Below are positions 11,657-21,801 of a stretch of DNA of 64,000 nt, in pieces. Numbering within the stretch: position 1 is the first letter of the stretch; each line of letters opens with the position of its first letter. A program made the translations under genes and the position numbers. The DNA lies in contig CM041779.1 of assembly GCA_023374045.1 (NCBI GenBank), forward strand, positions 266,114,131 to 266,178,130. The letters are read 5' to 3'. The notes under the pieces were generated by a model. That model was not told the DNA's origin. It saw only the letters and a list, made by a program, of their open reading frames with translations, and did no database searches. Source of the DNA: Limonium bicolor (lineage: Eukaryota; Streptophyta; Magnoliopsida; Caryophyllales; Plumbaginaceae).

Positions 11657-11782
11657 CGCGTCCGCGAGGCGGACAGAGAGGCGGAAGCGGCTCAGTGGCG
11701 TCCGCGTGGAGATTAGGCGGACAGAGGGGCGGTGTGGTAGTGATGTCCGCATGGAAATGGGGCGGTTGTCCACGCGGACAAC
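11657..11782 (-). promoter_or_regulatory. Dyad cluster upstream of R's accessory gene
   Basis: GTCCGC and GGCGGAC half-sites alternate in both orientations (for example 11659-11673, 11699-11731, 11753-11779). They are of the same type as in R's LTRs. The cluster ends about 15 bp from a minus-strand GATATAGG, a weak TATA candidate, and just upstream of the transcribed leader. Confidence 0.55.
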
Positions 11783-12245
11783 CCCCTGTTTCGTTTTTTT
11801 TTATTTTAATGTAACAATAAAGAATAAGAAATAAACAGATTAAACATTAGTACATAAAAATTAATAATTAGTAGTTAGATTACATAAATGATAAGTTAGT
11901 GGTTAATTACATAAAATTAAATGTTAAGGACAATGGAAATAAAATGTTAGAGACAATGGAATATTAAATGTTAGTATACACAAAATTAAAATGTTAGAAG
12001 TTAAAATTAGATGTTAGAAGTTAGATGTCCGAATGTCAGATGTCCAAATGTCCAAATGTCCAAAATCAGGTGCCCAATTAATATTAACAGATTATTAGAT
12101 AATTAATATTAATAAAATATAGTAGATAATTAATATTAACAACAAACAAAATATTATAGACAAAATATTAACAGAAATAAGAGAACAAAATATTTATAAT
12201 TAAACAGGTGAATAATCCGGGGCTTAGGAACTAGAATAAATCTAG
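11783..12245 (-). other. Leader of element R between PBS and dyad cluster
   Basis: No gene is seen. It is very A/T-rich and has short-period repeats such as (g)atgtccaaatgtcc near 12025-12065 and aaatgttag(a) near 11930-12015. The gag gene found here in element A is absent. Confidence 0.6.
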
Positions 12246-12263
12246 TCCCCGGCAACGGCGCCA
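12246..12263 (-). other. Primer binding site of element R
   Basis: TCCCCGGCAACGGCGCCA on the plus strand is the exact reverse complement of A's PBS. It is separated from the LTR by three bases, as in A. Confidence 0.95.
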
Positions 12264-12266
12264 TTT

Positions 12267-13829
12267 TGCAGACGTTATAATCTGAGTGGTTGAAATGGTG
12301 TAATTAAAAGAAAAGAAAGAAATTAAAACCCAAAATTAACATCGGGCTGCAAACAAATCCCGGTCACAGTAGTATAGTGAAAATGTAAGCGACCGGATAT
12401 CGAACCACGGGACTAATGTACATATTGTAGTACCTAAGCGTGTCACAGGAGGGGGGATTAATTGACTTGTTTATATAAATAAAAGGAAAGATAAAATGAC
12501 TAAATTAACAGATAAACTAAACGGGACTCTGGTTCACATTAATATTATCTGTTCTTTCATGCTAGGTCTACTGGTTTAATTATAACTGTTTGGCAAGATT
12601 CCTGATATTTTCTTAAGGTCTGATGAAAACTCATAAGAACTCGTTCACCTGTAATGCAAGGTCCGATGAAAACTCAAGCAAAAGCCTGCGAACGGCAGAG
12701 GAGTGTTGAGGGATTACATTTGCAACTGAGTACTAACTTAAACGATGAAAATAAGTTTCCCCCAGTTTTACGGCTTAATCAACCCATCTGTTTCCAACCG
12801 ATGAAATCAAAAACAGACTTAGTAAAGCATTTTAATAAATTTATGAGGTTTATTAAAAAGATGGCGAGAAAACCTTTAACCGTAACAAACTTTATTAAAA
12901 TTAAAACCAGTAAAACATATTGCATAATTAATACAGAAACATAATAATTATTCCCAGAGTATACGAAAACTAGCCTAACATATTAAATAGATAGACAAAG
13001 ACAAGAGTAATAGAAATCATCCGTAATCACTCCGGCTCACTCTGCTATTTTGTGTACGAAGGCTAGAGGTGGATTTAGTGGAATGTAAAATAAATAAAAT
13101 GGAGAAGGCGGAAGGAGAGAAATGAGATGGTGTGTGAATTGGAACTCCAGAGGAACCACGGAAGGAGCCTCCGGAAGGACACTGAATAAGGAGGAATGAA
13201 GCTCGTATTTATAGAGGAAGAAGAACAGAGCAGCAGCTCATTAGCTCACTGATTGAGCTCGATGATTGCAGCTCCCCATTGATTGCAGCTATTGATTGCG
13301 CAGGGGACAAGGTTGAAATGCGGGCGTGATTTCTGGTAGGCGCCGTCTGAATCAAGTTGCAGAGCGAGTCGGCGGAGAAGATAACCCGTTTAGATCTGTA
13401 TTTTTAGTCACGTCCGCCTCCTCAAATGAGGCGGTTGCATGGGCGGTAAGAATTGTGTCCGCCTAACCCATGCATCCTCTCTTGTCCGCCTCCACGTCCT
13501 CCTGTTAATGGGGTGGTTGCAATAAGTTTGTCCGCCCCCTAATGAGGCGGTTGCCTCTATTTTCTTCCTTTCTAGTGTCGTCCGCCCCATAATGAGGCGG
13601 TTGCATGCAAATCATGCGCATGCATGTCCTTCTCCACGTGACCTTCTTTAATCCTTATAACATATATATGTTTTAGGTATTTTTCCTACAATTTAACACA
13701 TAAAATACATCAGTTAATATAACAACATATTTATAGGAAAAACCCTAGATAAGTGAGAAACATTACTAAAAATGCTACAAATAATAGGGTGATAAAACCC
13801 TAATAAGTCTATATGTTTTGCACTTATCA
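12267..13829 (-). repeat. Element R 5' LTR
   Basis: This is the 1563-bp partner of 6450-8015. On the minus strand the TATA box is at 13215-13206 and the dyad array at 13604-13412. The right TSD GGTTT follows at 13830-13834. The few differences from the other LTR include a 3-bp indel near 12544 and single substitutions near 12340, 12623 and 13319. Confidence 0.95.
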
Positions 13830-13834
13830 GGTTT

Positions 13835-14736
13835 TCTATGCGAATGCCCGTATCCAAGAAGGCAGCATCCGCTCCACTGTCCATGAGAGGGACGTCGTCA
13901 TTCGAGTGGAGGACATTGCTACTTACCTAGGGATCCCTTACCCTTCTCCTCCTATGAGTGAGGGCGATGATCTACTGCAACTATATAATGAATTTCAGAA
14001 CACCGCCGACCGACACTACAGTTCGCTTTTAATTCAGGCACCGCGCAGACGAAGAGGGGATGACCACTCTAAGCAGGTCATCCCTGCTGATCTACTACAG
14101 GACCCTCGCGAGCGAGTCCTGTTCGCGCTTCTAGTGGCCAATGTCACGCCACGACACAGTTCTGACCTCAACCAGATCGACTGCTATCTTCTCCAGGCAG
14201 TCCTGAACCCTTATTTTGGTGGATCTTCTACTCTCTCCTATCTACCACAGGTCTTACATGAGCATATGCGCTACATCATCGAGCACAAGGACCGTCACAT
14301 GCTGGGATTCCCTGTTATGATTTGCCACTTCCTCAGGCAGTAGGGTGTGATCTTGGCTGAGGAGGGTCGTTCCATTTCCCGGTTATCCATTGACATGGGA
14401 ACCTTGAGGAAGATGCGATTTGACTTTGATGGAACGACATGGACCAAGAGAGCAGCTCCGCGTACTCAGAAGCGCCAGAGAGATGCTGGAGAGGGACCGT
14501 CAGAGCCAGTCCCTACTTCCACTGCAGAAGAAGAGCAACAGTACACTGCGTTCCCAGCACCCAGGAGCGGGTACGTCACCTGGGATGAGCTAGAGCGCCA
14601 AGAGCAGCAGATGGAGCAGTCGTTCCAAGCTGAGATCAGCCTCCTTCAGGAGCAGGCATGCCGATCTCAGGATAATTATGAGTCACTGCTCCGTGAGTTC
14701 CAGCAGTGGCAGGCTTACTACCCACCACCTCAGTGA
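13835..14736 (+). pseudogene. Element A accessory gene (FYANA family), 3' part
   Basis: This continues the frame of 6197-6449 after R. It carries the rest of the conserved core (YANARIQEGS..., DVVIRVEDIATYLGIP, then DCYLLQAVLNP). An in-frame TAG lies at 14341-14343 directly after CAG. The tail then has DGTTW, a basic stretch (TQKRQRD, possible nuclear signal) and a C-terminal coiled coil (WDELERQEQQMEQSFQAE). It ends at the stop 14734-14736. The single TAG and the R insertion are its only clear breaks, so the gene was nearly intact when R landed. Confidence 0.8.
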
Positions 14737-16058
14737 TTTGCTGCCAGTTATTTTTCTCTCTTTCGTTTTCCTTTCCTACTTTGTTATTTATTTGATGTAT
14801 CTTTAACATTTGACAGTTTTCAGGTTATTTGGTTTGTTTCAGTTTACGTTCTACAACTTTGCTCATTTAAACTATGACTCCTGGACTTCATTTAAGCATT
14901 ATCTTTATTATATACTTGCATCTGTTTCTGTTAATTGTTACAATAAGACTAGTTCCATCTGCCAAGCTGGGCACTTGCCTAAACGTAAGTGTGAGGAACG
15001 TTTCCCCCGCCAAGAGCCTTAAGTGTGAGGAAGGGCTACTTCCTCAATCCAAGGATATAAGGGGAGTTCATCGTTTTTATTTTTGCACTATTTAAATTAT
15101 GTTAAATCCGTTTTACTCCTTTTACATCTCTATTGCAATACCTGAGCGCTATCCTCTATGAGTATGACACATTTTGAAACGTCTTCTTACTTAATTTAAT
15201 TACTGAACAATTGAGGACATTGTTCCACTTAAGTGTGAGGAAGTAGAGACCTTTCCCTGAAAATGTGCCAGTAGTTCTTTTAATGCTTATAGACAATGAA
15301 TTTACGGGTAAAATTTTTTGTAGAAAAATCAAACATGGTAAGCAACTTTAAAGATTAGTTTTGCTCATAATTGTTTGCTTTTATGGTTTCGTTATAAAAA
15401 ATTATTTTGTGTGCAAGCTAATTATGAAGTCTGAACTGGTTTAACTCGGTACCTTTGGAATGAAATGAAAGTTTGGAATGGAAGAATAAGGCAAGGTACT
15501 CCTCTGATCTAATATTTTTATGAACTGAAACGGGCCTCTTCCATTCGGCTATTAAGTCCTTGGGGTGCTTCATCACCCATTTACCTAAGATCATTTGATC
15601 TGGGATAAAAGACCCAAAAATGTTACAAGAATGGAGAGAAAAGTCTGTAGGGTTTAAAATAAATATGTAAGTAGTGCTATTAAAGCTAAAAAAAGAAAAA
15701 AAAAGCTTAAACTTATTTAGATCATGAGTATGTGGTGTTGAAAGGTACTGCGGAATAAGGCAATACTTCACACCCCTTATCATTTCTGGGTTTTTAAGGA
15801 AAGAAACAGTGGAAAGATCCCGAGTTAATCTGTGTTCATTCTTGATGATTTAAATTCTCCAAATATTTGGTATGAAGAGCTTGTTTCCACTAAAAAGAAA
15901 GAAACATATAGTTACGAGCAAGGTTAATCTTAGGATTGTTATTATGTTTGATTCCCTTCTACGTTTGTTTTAACCCAAGATTTAATTCTATGGCATTTCT
16001 CAGGAGCTTAATTCTGTATTTTGCTTGAGGACAAGCAAGAGCTAAGTGTGAGGAAGTT
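14737..16058 (+). other. 3' non-coding region and polypurine tract of element A
   Basis: No gene is seen. It is homologous in reverse to R's 8016-9476 and has repeated 'aagtgtgagga' blocks (near 14989, 15022, 15230 and 16043). The last one, 16043-16058, lies directly before the 3' LTR and is the polypurine tract. Confidence 0.7.
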
Positions 16059-17534
16059 TGATAAGTGTAAAACATATAGACTTTTAGGGATTAAATACCT
16101 TATGAATTGCGATATCTAAAACACATGTTTCCCACTTATTATGCATTTTTCCTAAGATTTATGTTTTGACATGAACTAATGCACTTTATATGTTAAATGT
16201 AGGAAAAATCCATGTAATTAAGTAGATTAACTCATGAGGATTTCAACACAACAAACGGGGATTAAATCGGAGTTCAAACGAAGGTTTTAGAGGGAAAATA
16301 ATTCTCGTCCGGACTTGCGTCCGGACATGCAAGTCTGAACACAACACGTGGAAGCAAGCTCCGTAGAGCGTCGACATGTCCGAACATGCAAGTTCGGACG
16401 CATGTTCGGACACGTCGGTAATGACAACAAACAGGGCTGCGTCAACATAGGGTGAAAAGATAAATCAATTTTATCTTTTCACACGCCTCTTCCACCGACT
16501 TACCCTTCCTTTTTACCCCAATATCACTATAAATATACCTATAACCCTCCATTAATATATATCTGATTCCACCCCCAAACTTATGTCATTTTTCCTCCGT
16601 AAAATTACCATTACCTCTCCAAAAATCATACACCCCATCTACATAATGTCCACATAAAATCCACACAGCACCTCATCCCATAAAACATTCCATTTCCATA
16701 CCGTTATTCTGTCTAACCTCTGTCCAAAATATTAGCTGTCAAAATAGTGGAGCTGAATTAATTATCTTTTCCAGATGATTTCTTTACTTCTTATTCTGTC
16801 TTCTTTTTAACTATGTTGGGCTAAGAGGATATACTCCGAGTGAAGGTCAAATTATAGTTTGTTTAATTATGTAATCTATATTTTTACCGGCTTAATTAAA
16901 TACAGTTTGTTACAATTAAAGCTTATCTCTCGCCTTTTTAATAAATTTCATGAATTTATTAAAATGCTTTACAAAGTCTATTTTGATCAGATCAGTGATA
17001 GACAGGTTAATTAATCGATAAATATGTGGAAAACTTATTTTGATTAAATAAGTTAGTATTTTCAGATGCAAAATATAATTCCTCGCACTTAATCCGTTAA
17101 CATGTGTTTTGCTCAAATCTAGATTAGACCGAGCATGTTCTAGTATACGAGTCCTTTGAGTCTATGATTTAGTCCTTAAGATAATAACAGGAATTTTGCC
17201 AAACTATTATAATAAAACCGGTAGAGATAGCATAATTAATCAGATTATATAAACCTGAACCCAGAGTCCCATTTAATTTATCTTCCACTCAGTTAATTTT
17301 ATCTACTATTTTACTTTATAAAAACAAGTCAATTAATTTCCCCCTTTTGTGAAAAAGCTTAGGTATTATATTATTTCACTATAAGTCCCACGGTTCGATA
17401 CCCGGCCGCTTCTGTCTTACTATACTACTGCGACCGGGATTTGTTTGCAGCCCGACAGATATTTTGAGTTATTAATTTCTTTCTCAATTGTTTTAAATAC
17501 ACCAGTTCCAACCACTTACATTATCTTGTCTGCA
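16059..17534 (+). repeat. Element A 3' LTR
   Basis: It starts TGATAAGTGTAAAACATATAG and ends TGTCTGCA (1476 bp). Two dyad modules (16307-16340 and 16378-16411) begin 248 bp into the LTR. A TATA box, TATAAATA, is at 16528-16535. Its second half matches 1400-2108. Element B's pol resumes at 17535; the presumed right TSD is ATTGC (17535-17539), with its partner outside the window. Confidence 0.9.
16307..16411 (+). promoter_or_regulatory. Two 12-10-12 dyad modules in A's LTR
   Basis: Module 2 (16378-16411) has perfect arms GTCCGAACATGC and GCATGTTCGGAC around AAGTTCGGAC, and near-matching flanks extend the arms. Module 1 (16307-16340) has left arm GTCCGGACTTGC, and its right arm differs from a perfect match at two positions, both changes expected from CpG decay. 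The internal copy at 5478-5511 has TT/AA where module 2 has AT/AT in the arms, so pairing is kept although the sequence differs. Confidence 0.65.
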
Positions 17535-19163
17535 ATTGCCCAAAAGAATTATGCCACAACTGAAAAGGAACTTCTGGCAGTGGTCTTTGCCTTGGACAAG
17601 TTTCGGTCCTATCTCCTTGGAAGCAAAGTAATTGTGCACACGGACCACTCAGCCTTGAAATATTTGTTTACCAAAGAGGATGCCAAACCAAGGTTGTTGA
17701 GATGGATTTTGTTGCTACAAGAGTTTGAGATCGAAATCAGAGACAAACCTAGTGTGCAAAATGTAGTGGCCGGCCACCTCTCCCGCATGGAAGTGCCCGA
17801 TGAAGAAGTGCCTATAAATGAGTTCTTTCCGGATGAAACTGTTTTCGTGAACAAAGAAGCTGATGATCCTTGGTATGCTGATCTTGCAAACTACTTGGCA
17901 AGAGGAGTAGTGCCCCATAACTTGACCTACCAGCAGAGGAAGAAATTCTTCGCTGACTCAAAGCACTACTTCTAGGATGATCCTTGCCTCTTCAAGACTT
18001 GTGCTGATGGAGTGATAATGAGATGTGTGCCCCTGAGTGAAGTGTAAGACATTCTCACCCATTGCCACTCTCTTGAAGTGGGAGGGCATCATGGGCCGGC
18101 AAGGACTGCAACAAAAGTTCTACAAGTAGGTTTCTTCTGGAAAACCTTACACAAGGTTTGCCATACTTTTGTTGCTTCCTGTGACCACTGTCAAATGATG
18201 GGCAACATCTCCCGAAAACACGAAATGCCTCTTAATGTGATGCTAGAGGTTGAACCATTTGACTTGTGGGGCATCGACTTCATGGGACCCTTCCCTTCCT
18301 CCTGCTCCAATCTCTTCATCCTTGTAGTTGTGTACTACGTGACCAAGTGGCTGGAAGCCAATGCCTCTCCCACAAATGATGCTAAGGTGGTGACCAAGTT
18401 CTTGAGAAAGAACATCTTTACAAGGTTTGGAGTGCCTAGAGCAATCCTTAGTGACGGGGGTTCTCACTTCTACAACAAGCAATTCAAAGCTTTAATGGAG
18501 AAGTCTGGAGTGAGACATAAGGTCGCTCTACCTTACCACCCCCAAACTAACGGACAAGCCGAGGTCACCAATAGAGAGCTGAAATGGATCTTGCAGAAAA
18601 CGGTGAATTCTTCAAGAAAGGATTGGTCTCTAAAGCTCGACGATGCACTATGGGCATACCGAACAGCCTACAAGACTCTCATTGGTATGTCCCCTTACCA
18701 TCTTGTCTACGGGAAAGCTTGTCACCTACCGTTTGAACTTGCACATAAATCGTATTGGGCTGTAAAAGCACTCAATTACGACCTCAAGAGTGCCGAAGAA
18801 AAGAGAAAGTTTCAGCTGACGGAGTTAGAAGAAATCAGGGAAGAAGCTTATGAGAACAATCGGATCTACAAAGAGAAGACAAAGAGATGGCATGATAAAA
18901 TGCTCCTCAAGAGAGAATTCCATGAGGGAGATCGGGTCTTACTCTACAACTCTCGGTTAAAACTATTCCCGGGTAAGCTCAAATAACATTGGGTCGGGCC
19001 TTTCTCTATCACTAAGGTGACCCCGTATGGTGCTGTGGAGTTAAAGAACACGAAAGGCGAAACATTCATGGTTAATGGTTCGAGGCTCAAGCATTACATG
19101 GGAGGTGACATTAAACGGGTAGAAGCGCGTCCTATCTTCCTTCGAGAACCAAGTTTCGTCTAA
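17535..19163 (+). pseudogene. pol: Element B pol, RNase H to integrase, three in-frame stops
   Basis: The Ty3/gypsy polyprotein resumes after A's insertion. First comes the RNase H region (YATTEKELLAVVFALDKFRSY, then HTDHSALKYL) and a spacer. The integrase follows: a zinc-binding H-H-C-C region around 18060-18205 and the catalytic D,D,E (D in WGIDFMGPF near 18270, D in ILSDGGSHF near 18453, E in QAEVTNREL near 18563). A C-terminal GPF module lies near 18995. The frame is constant, but it is broken at 17973 (TAG), 18046 (TAA) and 18984 (TAA), and it ends TAA at 19161-19163. The family is Athila-like. Reverse transcriptase and protease lie upstream of A's insertion, outside the window. Confidence 0.9.
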
Positions 19164-19392
19164 ACCTTACTATGGTCTAGCCAAAGACCTTAAAAAGAAG
19201 GGCGGCTTTTCGGGAGGCAACCTAGTATTCTTTCCTTGCCCATTTAAGTGTTTTGACTTGTTAGTTTTCATTATTGCTTTTGCTTGTGTTTTTGGTGCTT
19301 GTGTTTAGTTTTTACTGCTGCTTTGTGATTCTGGGACTTTGAGTGTGCAATTGGATGATTTGAGGTGAAAGAAAAATGAAAATTTTGGTTTC
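19164..19392 (+). other. Post-pol spacer of element B
   Basis: No gene is seen. It contains the 'gggaggcaacctag' tail motif (19212-19226) also found in A near 5340, then T-rich sequence. Confidence 0.5.
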
Positions 19393-19394
19393 TG

Positions 19395-19632
19395 GTGCGG
19401 ACCACCCCTATGGACAGCCCCTGTGGGGCGGTTGGTCTTGAATTTCACTGAAATTTTGCTCTCTGTTGCGGACCGCCCCTACGGACCTACCTGTGGGGCG
19501 GTCCAGTCGAATTTTCTGAAATTTTGCTCTCTGTTGCGGACCGCCCCTACGGACCTCCCCTGAGGGGCGGTCCAGTTGATTTTTTTTTGAAAAACATCTC
19601 TTTGTTGCGGACCACCCCTGTGGGGCGGTCCC
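19395..19632 (+). promoter_or_regulatory. Dyad array upstream of B's accessory gene
   Basis: Four units have a period of about 70 bp. A typical unit is (T)GCGGACCGCCCCT, a 14-bp centre containing CGGACC, then AGGGGCGGTCC. The arms are 11 bp and perfect in the unit at 19538-19573. Units are separated by A/T-rich spacers with 'gaaattttgctctctg'. The same half-sites occur in B's LTR (23327-23426). Confidence 0.65.
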
Positions 19633-20731
19633 GTCAGAAATTTTGAAAAAAATGTGACCAAAACGCAGCGTTTTTCTTTTTCCTCCCTTTCTTTCTTTTC
19701 TTTCTTTCCTTCCTTCTTTCTTTCCCCATCGCCCTGACTCCTTCTCCACCCTGTCGCGAACTACAACCGCCCAGCCCTACTCCCCCGGACCAGCCACCAA
19801 TCGACATCCTCCAATCAACCGCCCACCACCCCCTCCGACCGCCGACCACCCGCGCACGCCGGCCGCCTCCGCCCTTCCGCCAGCCGCGCAGCAACCTGAC
19901 GCAGCACCACCACCCCTCAAACCCCTAAAAGCTCACATTATCCCCAAATCAGTAGAAACCGATTTCAGCCCCAAATCTGTCCAATTTTTACTTATTTTCA
20001 CTTTCCAAACATTAAGGTATGTGATTCTAACTCTACTTTGTCAATTTTTGAAATTTTTGTGCTAGTTGCACTTTGGGCTAGAATTAGGTTGAACCAAACG
20101 GGGCCATAGGTGGACAATTGAGATTTTTGCAAATTTGTGGATTTGGATTGTGTTTAATGATTATTTATAGGATTTGTATGTGATTTGAGCTTGCAAATGA
20201 GGTGGCTTGGTGGTTTTAGCATGATTTTAGTGGTTAATGTTCTAAATTCGATAATGCCTCGTTTCGCATTGTTTACTTTCGCTTAAATCATGCAATGGCT
20301 TGTTGGGACTTTTTTGGATGATAGTGAGCACTTGATTGTTCAAATGGTTCAGGTAATGCACTATTGAGGTTAGGAATTTGGATAACTCACAATGTGTTTA
20401 AATTGGTGAATTGTTGAATTGGTTGGTGCGTTTCGAACTACTTGACTGCAATGTATCATTGGGCTGGTTGAATATCTAAATGCTAACTAATTGGGAAAGG
20501 TTGTGGAGGTTCTTAGAACCGGGCAAACATAGGAAAACGGGAGAGATCATGCCGAAATTTTTTGTGAATTTTTGTGCCATTTTTGTACATTTCTTTTTCA
20601 CCCGCACTTCATGAATATGTATATAACCTTCCTTTGCATTTCTCTTTTCTTATCATTCTTTAACTCTCCTTTGTTGTTTTGTATTTTGTTTTCTTTCCTT
20701 GTTTTTCTTTTCTTATCTTTGGTTTCAGACA
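19633..20731 (+). promoter_or_regulatory. Leader and 5'-UTR intron of B's accessory gene
   Basis: A pyrimidine-rich stretch (19672-19728) precedes a C-rich leader. A predicted GT-AG intron, 20017-20728 (AAG|GTATGT ... TTTCAG|A), ends three bases before the ATG at 20732. Layout and intron position match the genes in A and R. A minus-strand open frame over this leader is an artefact of base composition. Confidence 0.6.
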
Positions 20732-21801
20732 ATGGCTCCCCGCGACCGTGCCTACTTCCGCCGCGGCATGGCCAATCTTCCCTTCAGAACCCGATTGATA
20801 GACGGCATCTTCATCACTGAAGAGGCCAAACATTGGTTACATACTGGGCCCCGATGAGAGTTTGTCCAGGAGCGTCAAGTGGACCCGTCCATCATCACGG
20901 ACCTCGACCTTCAGTCCCTCTTTGACTTTTTGGGATGGGGTTGCTTCTTGACGATGGGTGGTGAGTTTCACCCTGACCTTGTACGTCAGTTCTATGCGAA
21001 CGCGGCTACGGAGGGCATTTCCAAGCTCATTTCATATGTCGGAGGTAGAAAGATCGAGATCACTCAGCACACATTCATCGAGGCTTTGGATCTACCTCCG
21101 GAGGACTACGCCAGCACTGACTACATCTCTGACGGCCACCTCCAGAGCCACCGCCGGATGTTCCTTGACACTCTCCCGACCACGTGCCGCAAGAAGAACC
21201 AGTCGGGCACAGTGTCTCGGGTCACGATGACCCTGAATATGATCTAAGACGCCGGTCAGCGAGTCATCCTTGCTTTGATCCGCTACAACATTCTGTCCCG
21301 GGACAATAAGGATTTAAATACAATGGACTGTTTCCTCCTCAACAACATCACTACCCCGAATCCAAACAAGCCATTCTCTATCTCAGGGCTCATGTTTGAC
21401 CACTTCTGCCACATGGTCGCGAAGAGGGATACCCAGCACCTCGGCTACCCTCATTTCCTCCACACTTAGTTCCTTGAGTGCGGAGTCGACGTTGGGGACG
21501 TGATCCCTGAGCCTCCCATGGCTCCCATTGGACATACTGCCCTCCGGCGGATGTGGTTTCGCCGCGCTCAGGCGGTTGGGAGAAGATGCAGCCAGCCAGC
21601 AGCGCAGAGTCGTCATCTGGCTCCTCTTCACGCTCCACGCACTCTACAGCAGTTGCCCCGCTACCAGCCCTACCGGCCCCACCGCCTCCCATGGTTTCCC
21701 AGGAGGAATTTGAGGCCCACTAGTGACGCGTGGAGGAGTTGGTGGCCCAGTATGAGGAGCTGCGCCGCATGCTCAAGCGAGGTGGACCACCGGCCTCATA
21801 G
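20732..21801 (+). pseudogene. Element B accessory gene (FYANA family), three stops and a frameshift
   Basis: The frame begins MAPRDRAYFRRG. It carries the same core (VRQFYANAATEGISKL, then a block with NTMDCFLLNNITTPNP). In-frame stops are TGA 20855-20857, TAA 21245-21247 and TAG 21467-21469. A frame change around 21600-21700 is needed to reach the C-terminal helix (VEELVAQYEELRRML) that ends at the TAG 21799-21801. It is the most decayed of the three copies, in line with B being the oldest element of the nest. Confidence 0.75.

Larger units (their letters stand above)
6450..13829 (-). mobile_element. Element R: complete non-autonomous LTR retrotransposon carrying only the accessory gene
   Basis: On the minus strand: 5' LTR 13829-12267, PBS 12263-12246, a dyad cluster 11782-11657, the accessory-gene leader, intron and ORF (about 11640-9477), a 3' region, PPT 8029-8016, and 3' LTR 8015-6450. 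The LTRs begin TGATAAGTG and end CGTCTGCA and differ at only about ten positions in ~1565. No gag, protease, RT, RNase H or integrase is present in the 4.25-kb interior. It must therefore have moved using proteins from a related element, and recently. Termini, PBS and PPT resemble element A's, so an A-like partner is plausible. Confidence 0.95.

Noticed and set aside
19408..19894. Overlapping minus-strand frames rich in Lys/Arg/Gly
   Set aside because: They lie antisense over B's dyad array and the pyrimidine-rich leader. The composition explains them.
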